A stretch of DNA of 64,000 bases, taken from the NCBI RefSeq assembly GCF_900093605.1, contig NZ_FLYE01000003.1:1-64000 (forward strand), given 5' to 3'. The DNA is from Candidatus Terasakiella magnetica (GTDB taxonomy: Bacteria; Pseudomonadota; Alphaproteobacteria; Rhodospirillales; Terasakiellaceae). The notes beneath the pieces are model-generated. The model saw nothing but the letters and a program-made list of their open reading frames with translations. It did not search any database and was not told the DNA's origin. Below, piece by piece: positions 37,302 through 45,429 of the stretch. A program made the position numbers and the translations under genes. How positions within the stretch are numbered: position 1 is the stretch's first letter; each line of letters starts with the position of its first letter.

Positions 37302-38153
37302 ATGAGTATTCTGTCGATTCAATCATCTGTAGCTGTTGGGCATGTGGGTAATTCTGCGGCCATGTTTCCCATGCAGCGCCTTGGTTTTGAGGTTTGGGCC
37401 GTGCCGAGCATGCTATTTTCAAACCATCCGGGCTACGATTCTCATGGCGGGGCCCCTGTCCCGATTGAGACCATGCGCGCCATGGTCGATGGCATTGATA
37501 AGCTCGATCATTTTGATCATTGTAATGCGGTTCTTTCTGGCTACCTTGGCACTGTAGAGGCCGGACAATTTGTGGTGGAAACCGTCAAGCGGGTGAAAAA
37601 CAGCAATAAAGAGACAGTTTATTTTTGTGATCCGGTGGTGGGTGATATGACCCGCCAGCTTTATGTGGAAAATGCCGCGGCTGAATATGTGCGCGATGAG
37701 CTGTTGCCCCTGGCTGATATTATTGCACCTAATATTTTTGAGCTGGAATATCTGACTGGGCGCAAACAAGAAACTTTGGATGATACCTTATTTGCAGCAG
37801 ATATGTTGCGCAGCCGTGGTCCCAAAACGGTTTTGGTTACCTCTGTTAAAGGGCGCAAAGGCAGTACCCCAACGGTTTCCAATGTGGTGGTCAGTGATAA
37901 GGGGGCGTGGCGCGTGACTGTGCCGCAATGCCCGCTTCGCGCCAAAGGAACGGGTGATGTGTTTGCCGCCCTGTTTCTTGCCCATCTGTTGCGTGGGGAG
38001 CGAACCCGATCGGCATTGGAGCTGGCAACCTCAACCATTTTCGGTATCATTGATGATACGGTGCGTCATGATAGTGATGAACTTCGCCTTATTGATGCAC
38101 AGGCTGAATATCTTCACCCCAGCTTTTATTTTGATGCGGTACGTGTGGGATAA
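37302..38153 (+). CDS. pdxY: pyridoxal kinase
   Basis: 283 residues of the ribokinase fold: ILSIQSSVAVGHVGNSAAMF at the start, FSNHPGYDSHGG (substrate lid), VLSGYLGT, YFCDPVVGDM and the catalytic GTGDVFAALFLAHLL (about 222). It phosphorylates pyridoxal (PdxY type) in vitamin B6 salvage. ATG 37302 is preferred over TTG 37275, which lacks a site and adds unrelated residues. The cobU gene starts 26 bases downstream on the same strand, so they may be co-transcribed. Confidence 0.88.
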   Translation: MSILSIQSSVAVGHVGNSAAMFPMQRLGFEVWAVPSMLFSNHPGYDSHGGAPVPIETMRAMVDGIDKLDHFDHCNAVLSGYLGTVEAGQFVVETVKRVKNSNKETVYFCDPVVGDMTRQLYVENAAAEYVRDELLPLADIIAPNIFELEYLTGRKQETLDDTLFAADMLRSRGPKTVLVTSVKGRKGSTPTVSNVVVSDKGAWRVTVPQCPLRAKGTGDVFAALFLAHLLRGERTRSALELATSTIFGIIDDTVRHDSDELRLIDAQAEYLHPSFYFDAVRVG

Positions 38154-38179
38154 TGTTTCTCTTGTGAGGAGAATAAAAA

Positions 38180-38680
38180 ATGGCAAAAATTACGTTGGTT
38201 CTGGGCGGGGCGCGCTCTGGTAAATCAGCCTATGCGGAAAAGATTATTGAAGAGGCTGGCGGGGGCATGTATCTGGCAACCTCGCGTGTGTGGGATGCAG
38301 AAATGGCAGAGAGGGTGCAAACCCATCAAGATCGCCGAAACGAGCTTTGGACCACCATTGAAGAGCCTGTCCATATCCATGATCATATTGCCAAGACCGA
38401 TAAGCCCATGTTGGTGGATTGCTTGACATTATGGCTGTCAAACCTGATGGATGAAGAGGCTGATATTGATCAGGAAACGCAAAAATTATGCACCTCTTTG
38501 AGGGGCGCTGAGCATGATGTGGTGCTGGTTTCAAATGAAGTGGGTCTGGGCATTGTGCCTGATAATGCCTTGGCGCGAAAATTTCGCGATCATGCTGGAC
38601 GGCTTAATCAAGCAGTAGCGCAAACAGCTGATCGTGTGCTATTTATCGCCGCAGGTCTCCCCCTAACCTTGAAAGAATAG
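38180..38680 (+). CDS. cobU: adenosylcobinamide kinase/guanylyltransferase
   Basis: 166 residues, bifunctional enzyme of cobalamin assembly: LVLGGARSGKSAYAE P-loop at 6-20, ATSRVWDAEMAERVQTHQDRR (with the guanylylated His near 48), VDCLTLWLSNL and VSNEVGLGIVP near 118. All match the CobU/CobP family. Its AGGAG site precedes ATG 38180. cobW follows 8 bases later, so the pair forms a small cobalamin unit. No cobalamin riboswitch is visible in the short gaps before it. Confidence 0.93.
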   Translation: MAKITLVLGGARSGKSAYAEKIIEEAGGGMYLATSRVWDAEMAERVQTHQDRRNELWTTIEEPVHIHDHIAKTDKPMLVDCLTLWLSNLMDEEADIDQETQKLCTSLRGAEHDVVLVSNEVGLGIVPDNALARKFRDHAGRLNQAVAQTADRVLFIAAGLPLTLKE

Positions 38681-38688
38681 AACAAGCG

Positions 38689-39759
38689 ATGAAAATTCCA
38701 GCAACTGTCATTACCGGCTTTTTAGGTGCCGGCAAAACAACCTTGATCCGCCATATGCTTGAAAATGCCGGTGGTAAACGTATCGCCTTGGTGATTAATG
38801 AATTTGGCGATCTTGGCGTGGACCGTGAAATGGTCAAAGGCTGCGGCATTGAAGGCTGCGAAGATGAAAATGGTGATGACAATGTGATTGAGCTGGCAAA
38901 CGGCTGTATCTGTTGCACGGTCGCAGATGAATTCCTGCCCACCATGGAAGCCTTGCTGGAACGCGAAACCCCACCTGATCATATTGTGATTGAAACTTCC
39001 GGTCTGGCCCTGCCCAAACCCTTGGTAAAAGCCTTTAACTGGCCTGAGATTAAAACCCGCGTCACCGTTGATGGTGTAGTCACCGTGATTGATACCCACG
39101 CCGTTGAAATGGGGCGTTTTGCCGATGATGAAGCGACCATTCAAAAAGTGCGCGAAAGCGATGAAAACCTTGATCACGACAACCCGCTTGAAGAATTATT
39201 TGAAGACCAACTGCAATGTGCAGACATGGTTTTGATGAATAAGTCCGATCTGGTAGAAGAAGCGCGTTTTGCCACCATTCAGTCTGATCTAAAATCGCGT
39301 GTGCGCGACCATGTGAAATTTATCAAAACAGACCATGGTCAAGTGGACCCGGCGATTTTGCTCGGCCTTGATGCCGCAGCTGAAGATGATTTGGCAGGGC
39401 GTGATTCTCATCATGAACATGGGCATGATCACGACCATGAGCATGACCACCATCATGAGCATGATCATAGCCATGACGAGTTTGAAAGTTTCTCTTTATC
39501 CCTTGGTCCGATTAACGATCCGGTGGCTTTAGAAAGCAAGCTTTTAGAAGTGGTCGATACCCACGATATTTTGCGCGTAAAAGGCTTCTTGGATATCCCC
39601 GGCAAACCCATGCGCCATGTGGTGCAAGGCGTCGGCCCGCGTTTCCAACGTTATTTTGATCGCCCTTGGGCTCAAGATGAAGCGCGCTCCAGCCAATTGG
39701 TGATCATTGGCAAACACGGCCTTGATCGTGCTGCCATTGAAAAATCGCTGGTTGCTTAA
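38689..39759 (+). CDS. cobW: CobW-type GTP-dependent metal chaperone
   Basis: 356 residues of the COG0523 family: P-loop GFLGAGKTTLI at 10-20, GCICC metal-binding CxCC near 74, and NKSDL (about 187). A histidine-rich run at about 245-270 (DSHHEHGHDHDHEHDHHH and onward) is a metal-storage segment. The CobW subgroup supplies cobalt for cobalamin synthesis, supported by the adjacent cobU. Metals other than cobalt (zinc, iron) are possible for the family. It ends with a terminator 15 bases after its stop. Confidence 0.9.
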   Translation: MKIPATVITGFLGAGKTTLIRHMLENAGGKRIALVINEFGDLGVDREMVKGCGIEGCEDENGDDNVIELANGCICCTVADEFLPTMEALLERETPPDHIVIETSGLALPKPLVKAFNWPEIKTRVTVDGVVTVIDTHAVEMGRFADDEATIQKVRESDENLDHDNPLEELFEDQLQCADMVLMNKSDLVEEARFATIQSDLKSRVRDHVKFIKTDHGQVDPAILLGLDAAAEDDLAGRDSHHEHGHDHDHEHDHHHEHDHSHDEFESFSLSLGPINDPVALESKLLEVVDTHDILRVKGFLDIPGKPMRHVVQGVGPRFQRYFDRPWAQDEARSSQLVIIGKHGLDRAAIEKSLVA

Positions 39760-39774
39760 TAAAAAAACAAACAC

Positions 39775-39811
39775 AAAAAAGCCCCGCCGTTAAAACGTGC
39801 GGGGCTTTTTT
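39775..39811 (+). terminator. bidirectional terminator cobW / ferredoxin-NADP reductase
   Basis: AAAAAAGCCCCGC pairs perfectly with GCGGGGCTTTTTT around an 11-base loop that itself contains GTT/AAC. It serves the convergent genes on both sides. Confidence 0.92.
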
Positions 39812-39823
39812 GTTTTTTAGGTC

Positions 39824-40840
39824 TTACTCGCTTGGTACACCCATGGAGGTGGAATATTCAAAGTGGAGTTCTTCACCCGGATGGGCATAGGCATGGGCTG
39901 CGCGTGCAGCCATTGCGGCTTCTGAAAAACCACATAGGATAAGCTTGAGCTTATTTTGATAGGTGATGATATCGCCAACAGCAAAGACACCTTCTTCAGA
40001 GGTTTGCATGGTTGTCGGGTCAACATTGAGGTGTTTTTTCTCAAGCTCAAGGCCCCAATCGGCAATCGGGCCGAGGTTTTGCGACAGGCCGTAAAACGGC
40101 AGCAAAATATCGGCTTCCAGATCACGTGTGTTGCCATCAAAATCTTTGACCACAACGGCGCTGATCTGATCGCCTTCGCCTTTAAGTCCTTCAAGCTGAT
40201 AAGGCACCACCAGTTCGATCTTGCCGTCTTCATCCAGCTGTTTCATCTGAGAAACGCTTTCAGGGGCAGCGCGGAATTTTGGACGGCGGTGAACCACCTG
40301 AACGGATTTTGCCACATCGGCAAGGGAGAGAGCCCAATCGACCGCACTGTCACCACCACCAGCAATGACCACACGCTTGTCGCGGAAATCTTCGCGTTTG
40401 CGCACCATATAGAAAACAGACGTGCCTTCATATTGCAGCAAGCCTTCAAGCGGTGGGCGGTTTGGACCAAATGCACCCACACCAGCGGCAATAATTACGG
40501 CCTTGGCGTTGATCTTGGTGCCTTTGTTGGTTTCAAGTTCAAAAGAACCATCGTCTTGTTTTTCAAGTTTTGTCACTTGCTGGGAAAGATGATAGACCGG
40601 ATCAAACGGGGCGGCCTGTTCTTCCAGCTTATTAATCAGCTCACCACCGGTGATGGAAGGGTGGGCCGGAATATCATAGATTGGTTTTTCAGGATAAAGC
40701 GCTGTACATTGACCGCCGATCATATCCAGTGCATCAATGACATGGCATTGCATTTTCAACATGCCGCATTCAAAAACGGCAAAAAGGCCAGTTGGACCTG
40801 CACCAATAACGACAACGTCGGTTTTTTGTATTTCGCTCAT
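39824..40840 (-). CDS. ferredoxin-NADP+ reductase, thioredoxin-reductase-like (YumC type)
   Basis: 338 residues. FAD site VVVIGAGPTGLFAVFECG (8-25), ALYPEKPIYDIPA (characteristic of the group), NADPH site VVIAGGGDSAVDWAL (about 160), and the C-terminal GVFAVGDIITYQNKLKLI. The redox-active CxxC of thioredoxin reductases is absent, which defines this ferredoxin/flavodoxin-reducing subgroup. ATG 40840 follows a TTTAAGAGAAATG context and starts the family sequence MSEIQKTDVVVIG; the ORF extension to 40948 is unrelated. It is divergent from tsaE. Confidence 0.92.
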   Translation of the reverse strand: MSEIQKTDVVVIGAGPTGLFAVFECGMLKMQCHVIDALDMIGGQCTALYPEKPIYDIPAHPSITGGELINKLEEQAAPFDPVYHLSQQVTKLEKQDDGSFELETNKGTKINAKAVIIAAGVGAFGPNRPPLEGLLQYEGTSVFYMVRKREDFRDKRVVIAGGGDSAVDWALSLADVAKSVQVVHRRPKFRAAPESVSQMKQLDEDGKIELVVPYQLEGLKGEGDQISAVVVKDFDGNTRDLEADILLPFYGLSQNLGPIADWGLELEKKHLNVDPTTMQTSEEGVFAVGDIITYQNKLKLILCGFSEAAMAARAAHAYAHPGEELHFEYSTSMGVPSE

Positions 40841-40924
40841 TTCTCTTAAACCTTTAAGTATTCGGTAAACCAATTGTGCATAAAATGCGATGAAAAAGCC
40901 TTTGAAGTCTAGTATTAAGTTTTC

Positions 40925-41386
40925 ATGATTATAGAAATTCACTCCCAATTAGAAACTGAAGAGCTCGCGCGCAAGCTTGCATACAAGGCTATGCCCGGTG
41001 ATGTGATTGCCCTGCATGGTAATTTAGGTGTGGGCAAATCGGTTTTTGCCCGTGCCTTTGTGCGCGCTTTAACCACCCCTGATGAAGAAGTGCCGAGCCC
41101 CACCTTCACCCTTGTGCAAATTTATGACGCTGAATTTGGCGAGCTTTATCATTTTGATATGTATCGCCTAGACCAGCCCGATGATTGTTTAGAGCTTGGT
41201 ATTGAAGAGGCCTTTAGTGAAGGGGTGTCTTTAATTGAATGGCCGGGCAAAATTGGCAATTACCTGCCTTGGGATTGTTTGAATATTAAAATCAGCCATG
41301 GCGAGTCTGGTGAGATGAGCCGCCATGTTGAGCTGAGTACACAAGGCAATTGGGATGTCCGCATAAAGGAGTTATCACTTGGTTGA
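40925..41386 (+). CDS. tsaE: tRNA t6A37 threonylcarbamoyltransferase ATPase TsaE
   Basis: 153 residues. P-loop GNLGVGKSVFARAF at about 32, PSPTFTLVQIY (about 59), FDMYRL and LIEWPGKI (about 108), all diagnostic. TsaE drives turnover of the TsaBD complex that adds t6A to ANN-decoding tRNAs. It overlaps the next gene: its TGA (41384-41386) lies inside the start region of amgK, so translation is coupled. Confidence 0.95.
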   Translation: MIIEIHSQLETEELARKLAYKAMPGDVIALHGNLGVGKSVFARAFVRALTTPDEEVPSPTFTLVQIYDAEFGELYHFDMYRLDQPDDCLELGIEEAFSEGVSLIEWPGKIGNYLPWDCLNIKISHGESGEMSRHVELSTQGNWDVRIKELSLG

Positions 41387-42386
41387 TCGTATAGAGTTGC
41401 GCGATGGGTTTTTAAAAGAAAACGGCTGGGGGGATGTGGATTGTCCGCTTTTGGCCGGAGATGCATCTTTTCGTAAATATTATCGATTAAGCCGTGGGGG
41501 AAAATGCGTTGTGTTGATGGATGCACCGCCCCCCCAAGAAGATGTGCGCCCCTTTATCAAGATTGCCAAATTTCTTACAGGCCACGGCTTTAGTGCGCCT
41601 GAAATTTATGCGCAGGATGTGGAAAACGGTTTTTTGCTCATTGAAGACCTCGGCGATGATACCTACACGCAGCTTTTAGCACAGGGCGCAGATGAAGAAG
41701 CGCTTTATCAACTGGCAACCGATGTGTTGATTGAACTCCATCAAGAAAAAATTGGCCTGGCAGACGATTTACCTGCCTATGATGTGGCCTTGCTTAATCG
41801 GGAATGTTTGTTGTTGCCACAATGGTGGATGCAGGCGGCCTTTGATGAAGATTATGTCAGTGAAGGGATGACCGCCTCATATCTGGCGGCATGGAAACCT
41901 GCTTTTGAATTTGTGCAAAAACAGCCCAATGTGTTGGTCTTGCGCGATTATCATGTGGATAATCTGCTGGTGCTGAAAGGTCGTGAAGGCTGGAAAACTT
42001 GCGGGCTGCTGGACTTTCAAGACGCGGTGGCGGGTTCAGCCCTTTATGATTTAATGAGTTTGTTAGAAGATGCGCGGCGCGATATTGAGCCCGCACTTAT
42101 TGAAAAGATGAAACAACGCTATCTTGCCGCTTTTAAAGAGATGGAGCGCGAAGAGTTTGAGGCGGTGTTTGCCATTTTGGGCGCGCAACGCCATGCCAAG
42201 GTGATCGGGATCTTTGCGCGGTTGTGTATGCGCGATGGCAAGCCGATTTATCTGGAACATATCCCACGGGTCTGGCGTTTGTTTGAACGCTCCCTTGAAC
42301 ATCCTATTTTAAAAGACGTGAAAGAGTGGGTCGATACCCATATCGCTCAAGAAAAAAGAGGAACACCACCATGTCTGATGCAATAA
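41379..42386 (+). CDS. amgK: anomeric N-acetylmuramate/N-acetylglucosamine kinase
   Basis: 335 residues, aminoglycoside-phosphotransferase fold: FRKYYRLSRGG near 31, VLLMDAPPPQED, catalytic VLRDYHVDNLLVL (about 187) and metal-binding GLLDFQDAVAGSALYDL (about 209). This is AmgK, which phosphorylates MurNAc at C1 for the MurU recycling route that bypasses de novo UDP-MurNAc synthesis. The start is TTG 41379 with AAAGGAG 7 bases before it, overlapping the tsaE stop by 8 bases. murU overlaps its 3' end by 16 bases. Neighbouring murU strongly supports the assignment. Confidence 0.9.
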   Translation: MVDRIELRDGFLKENGWGDVDCPLLAGDASFRKYYRLSRGGKCVVLMDAPPPQEDVRPFIKIAKFLTGHGFSAPEIYAQDVENGFLLIEDLGDDTYTQLLAQGADEEALYQLATDVLIELHQEKIGLADDLPAYDVALLNRECLLLPQWWMQAAFDEDYVSEGMTASYLAAWKPAFEFVQKQPNVLVLRDYHVDNLLVLKGREGWKTCGLLDFQDAVAGSALYDLMSLLEDARRDIEPALIEKMKQRYLAAFKEMEREEFEAVFAILGAQRHAKVIGIFARLCMRDGKPIYLEHIPRVWRLFERSLEHPILKDVKEWVDTHIAQEKRGTPPCLMQ

Positions 42387-43102
42387 CTTTCGGTATGGTG
42401 CTCGCCGCTGGTCTGGGTACACGTATGCGCCCTTTAACGCTTTATACGCCAAAGCCGTTGATAAAGGTTGCCGGGCGCACTATGGCGGACCGTGCCTTGG
42501 ATCGTTTTTTAGAAGCGGGTGTGCAAAACGCGGTGCTTAATATCAGCTATCTAGGTGACCAGATAGCCAAACATTTTGAAGAGCGCAGTGATCTTGCAAT
42601 TTCTCTCTCAGAAGAAGACGAGCCCTTAGAAACAGGTGGCGGGGTGCAAAAGGCTTTGCCCCTATTAAAAGGTGATGCTTTTTTTGTGATGAATGGGGAT
42701 GCCATTTTGTTAAACGGCCCGACGCCAGCCTTGGAACGACTCGCGGCAAAATGGGCGCGGGAAGATGAGATTGATGTCTTGCTGCTGCTTTTACCCAGCC
42801 ATAAGGCAACGGGTTATGAGGGGCAGGGGGATTTTACCTTAAGTTCAGATGGGATACCCGCCTTTCGCGGTGAATTAGATACGGCCCCTTATGTTTTTAG
42901 CGGCACGCAAGTACTGTCGCGCCGTGTGTTTGAAGGACGTGAAATGGGGAAATGGTCTTTGCGCGAAGTATATGAGCAAGCCATTGCACAAGGTCGCGTC
43001 AAAGCCATTGTTCATGACGGGGACTGGTTGCATGTGGGCACCCCTGAAGGGCTGGACGTTGCGGAAGATTATTTTGCCAAAAGAGAGTCTGTTGATGGAT
43101 AA
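42371..43102 (+). CDS. murU: N-acetylmuramate-1-phosphate uridylyltransferase
   Basis: 243 residues, nucleotidyltransferase fold: MVLAAGLGTRMRPLT (9-23), PKPLIKVAGR, NISYLGDQI, LETGGGV and FVMNGDAIL (about 103). With AmgK it turns recycled MurNAc into UDP-MurNAc, contributing to fosfomycin tolerance in other bacteria. ATG 42371 has AGAGGA upstream and begins inside amgK. lnt starts 8 bases before its stop. The order tsaE-amgK-murU is widespread in alphaproteobacteria and pseudomonads. Confidence 0.92.
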   Translation: MSDAITFGMVLAAGLGTRMRPLTLYTPKPLIKVAGRTMADRALDRFLEAGVQNAVLNISYLGDQIAKHFEERSDLAISLSEEDEPLETGGGVQKALPLLKGDAFFVMNGDAILLNGPTPALERLAAKWAREDEIDVLLLLLPSHKATGYEGQGDFTLSSDGIPAFRGELDTAPYVFSGTQVLSRRVFEGREMGKWSLREVYEQAIAQGRVKAIVHDGDWLHVGTPEGLDVAEDYFAKRESVDG

Positions 43103-44639
43103 GGCCAAATGGAAACGCAGGCTGTTTCTTATTTTATTGGGCTTATGTGTGGTGGCAGCTTTGCCCCCGTTTCATATCTGGCCCTTAGCTTTTGTCGGCC
43201 TGTCGGGGCTCTTTTTATATCTGGATAAAACAGAAACCAAGAAACAGGCCTTTTTTACAGGCTGGCTTTTTGGGGCAGGTTTTTTTGGTGGCGGGCTTTA
43301 CTGGCTGACCAACGCATTTTTTGTTCATGCTGATAAACATGGCTGGCTTGTACCTATTGCAGTACCTGCTTTGGCTGCGGCCATGGGGCTCTTTATCGGG
43401 CTGACTTGCGTCCTCAGCGTTATCTTATGGCGTGAGCATAGGGCGCAGTCTCAGGTTTATGGACGGCTTATCCTCTTTGCATTGGCATGGACTGTTCTGG
43501 AATGGGTGCGCAGTTGGATATTTACCGGATTTCCTTGGAATCTGATGGGCACGATTTGGGCTTTCAGTGATGAGATGATTCAACCTGCAGCTTATATGGG
43601 GGCTTATGGTTTAAGTCTGTTTACGGTTTTGGCTGCTGTGTTGCCTGTGGGCTTTTTCTATGTGGAAAAACGCAAGAAAATGGGTGCGGCTTTCCTTGTT
43701 GGGCTAATCCCGATTGTAATGTTTACCCTTGGTTATGTTCGACTTTCTGATGCAGTGGTTGAAACCTATGACGGGGTGCTGCTGCGCCTTGTTCAACCCA
43801 ATATTGCCCAAGCTGATAAATGGAAAAAAGATCTTAAAATTCAGAACTTCCAAAAGCTTCTTGATTTAAGTGCGGCGCGCAAAGAGGGGGCTGCCAGCCC
43901 CACCCATGTGATTTGGCCGGAAACAGCGGTAACTTTCCCGCTTAATCGGGATGAGCGGGTTAGGCGGGCTGTGGGCTCGGTTGCGCCAACGGGTGGGGCG
44001 GTGATTACAGGTACACCACGCATGACACAAAGGGGCGAGACGCCTTTTCAGGTTTGGAATTCCTTGATGGTGGTGAATGAAGTCGGGCAGGTGGTTGCAA
44101 ATTATGACAAGTCCCATCTTGTACCGTTTGGGGAATATATCCCGTTTCGAAAAATCTTACCTCTTCAGAAGTTAACGGCAGGCGGTGTAGACTTTTCAGC
44201 AGGGCCGGGACCTCAAACAATCAAGGTCGGTGGATTACCTTCTTTTAGCCCTTTGATTTGTTATGAAATTATCTTTCCAGGGGCGGTTAAAGATGAAGAA
44301 AATCGCCCACAATGGCTGCTCAATGTCACAAATGACGGTTGGTATGGAAATAGTCCGGGCCCCTATCAACACTTAATAAGTGCACGCATGCGAAGCGTTG
44401 AAGAAGGCTTACCCTTGGTGCGCAGTGCCAATACTGGCATAACAGTTGTAACCGATGGGTTTGGACGTATCCGCCACCAAATAGCTTATGGGAATGAGGG
44501 TTTCATTGACGTTGAGCTACCTAAACCTTTGGTGAAAGCACCAATGGCTGCCACTTGGCAGGGTCTTGTAAATATCTGTTTACTTCTTGTTTACATGATG
44601 ATTGCGCAATGGATCTTTATTACTTATCGGAAAAGATAA
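43095..44639 (+). CDS. lnt: apolipoprotein N-acyltransferase
   Basis: 514 residues; adds the third acyl chain to lipoproteins in the inner membrane. About six N-terminal membrane helices, then a periplasmic nitrilase-like domain with catalytic Glu in IWPETAVTFP (about 275), Lys in NYDKSHLVPFGEYIP (about 337) and Cys in FSPLICYEIIFPG (about 387), and a final membrane helix. ATG 43095 overlaps the murU end by 8 bases. Lnt is often downstream of a hemolysin-like gene; here it is coupled to cell-wall recycling genes. Confidence 0.95.
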   Translation: MDKAKWKRRLFLILLGLCVVAALPPFHIWPLAFVGLSGLFLYLDKTETKKQAFFTGWLFGAGFFGGGLYWLTNAFFVHADKHGWLVPIAVPALAAAMGLFIGLTCVLSVILWREHRAQSQVYGRLILFALAWTVLEWVRSWIFTGFPWNLMGTIWAFSDEMIQPAAYMGAYGLSLFTVLAAVLPVGFFYVEKRKKMGAAFLVGLIPIVMFTLGYVRLSDAVVETYDGVLLRLVQPNIAQADKWKKDLKIQNFQKLLDLSAARKEGAASPTHVIWPETAVTFPLNRDERVRRAVGSVAPTGGAVITGTPRMTQRGETPFQVWNSLMVVNEVGQVVANYDKSHLVPFGEYIPFRKILPLQKLTAGGVDFSAGPGPQTIKVGGLPSFSPLICYEIIFPGAVKDEENRPQWLLNVTNDGWYGNSPGPYQHLISARMRSVEEGLPLVRSANTGITVVTDGFGRIRHQIAYGNEGFIDVELPKPLVKAPMAATWQGLVNICLLLVYMMIAQWIFITYRKR

Positions 44640-44732
44640 TGTTCTACTGCGAGTTATTTTTTGCATTTTGAGCAGTCCTGTAGTTGTGTTTAGGGTGCGA
44701 AGTTTGCTATAGTCTTTTTCAGATTCGGGCCG

Positions 44733-44747
44733 AGCTGAAATTCAGCT
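44733..44747. promoter_or_regulatory. 15-base palindrome before the XRE gene
   Basis: AGCTGAA-A-TTCAGCT is a perfect dyad 26 bases upstream of the start at 44774, just past a TATAGT -10 box (44708-44713). It may be the autoregulatory operator of the XRE protein encoded next, although a hairpin in the leader is also possible. Confidence 0.45.
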
Positions 44748-44773
44748 GGGACGCATAAAGGAAAAGCGGAAAA

Positions 44774-45235
44774 ATGGATAAAGTTGCAAAACTTCAAGGC
44801 TTACCAAAGAAGAAGCCGGGAGAAGCAAACCCAATTGATATCTATGTTGGCACACGTTTGCGCCAGCGCAGAACCCTGTTGGGAATGAGCCAAGGCAAGC
44901 TTGGTGACACGGTTGGATTGACCTTTCAACAAATCCAAAAATACGAGCGTGGCGCTAACCGCATTGGCGCGAGTCGTCTTTATGATCTAAGTCGCGTTTT
45001 AGATGTGTCGATTGCCTATTTCTTTGAGGATATGCCTGCGGAAATCAGTGAAGACCGATACAAAGGGGTAAGTCAGGAACTCAGCACCAATGTGAGTGCG
45101 TTTGAGGTTGATGACATGACGCGCCGTGAGACATTAGAGCTGGTGCGCAATTATTATAAAGTGACAAACCCAACAGTGCGCCGTCGTTTATTTGAGCTGG
45201 CCAAAGTTTTGGCTTGCGATATCAAATCTGCATAA
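44774..45235 (+). CDS. XRE-family HTH regulator (paralogue of 63448-63843)
   Basis: 153 residues. HTH_3 domain about 25-85: VGTRLRQRRTLLGMSQGKLG, recognition helix TFQQIQKYERGANRI, SRLYDLSRVLDVSIAYFFED. The N-terminal tail is basic (PKKKPGE) and the C-terminal 60 residues are helical and charged (RRETLELVRNYYKVTNPTVRRRLFEL). This pair of HTH plus short tail is common in alphaproteobacteria. Targets are unknown. It starts before metK with a 194-base gap holding a riboswitch, so the two are probably separate units. Confidence 0.85.
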   Translation: MDKVAKLQGLPKKKPGEANPIDIYVGTRLRQRRTLLGMSQGKLGDTVGLTFQQIQKYERGANRIGASRLYDLSRVLDVSIAYFFEDMPAEISEDRYKGVSQELSTNVSAFEVDDMTRRETLELVRNYYKVTNPTVRRRLFELAKVLACDIKSA

Positions 45236-45316
45236 GTCTCTTGTAACTTAAAACTTGACCTATAGGTTTTATCTGATAGAAGAAGCCTAGATTTTCTGCG
45301 CAATATCCGCAGAAAA

Positions 45317-45372
45317 CATGGGGGGATTTGGATCGCTTGCGCACCCATGATAAAAAATGTCGCTAAGTGGGC
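45317..45372 (+). promoter_or_regulatory. SAM-II (SAM-alpha)-type riboswitch before metK
   Basis: CATGGG (45317-45322) pairs with CCCATG (45344-45349) as P1; the loop contains GGATTTGG and CTTGC; after P1 comes GATAAAAAATG and then GC(T)AAG (45362-45367), which pairs with the loop CTTGC as the pseudoknot P2. The GATTT loop, ATAAA linker and GCTAA core are the conserved strings of SAM-II. It lies 58 bases before metK, a known SAM-II target in alphaproteobacteria. The 3' distance to the ribosome binding site is longer than usual. Confidence 0.65.
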
Positions 45373-45429
45373 TTAATATATAGTGCCCTTGATCCATTGG
45401 TTTAACTCTTTGATCGAAAGGCGCTATAA

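Noticed and set aside
39410-39480. His/Asp-rich low-complexity DNA in cobW as a tandem repeat or CRISPR-like array
   Set aside because: It encodes the known His-rich metal-binding segment of CobW proteins and shows no regular spacers.
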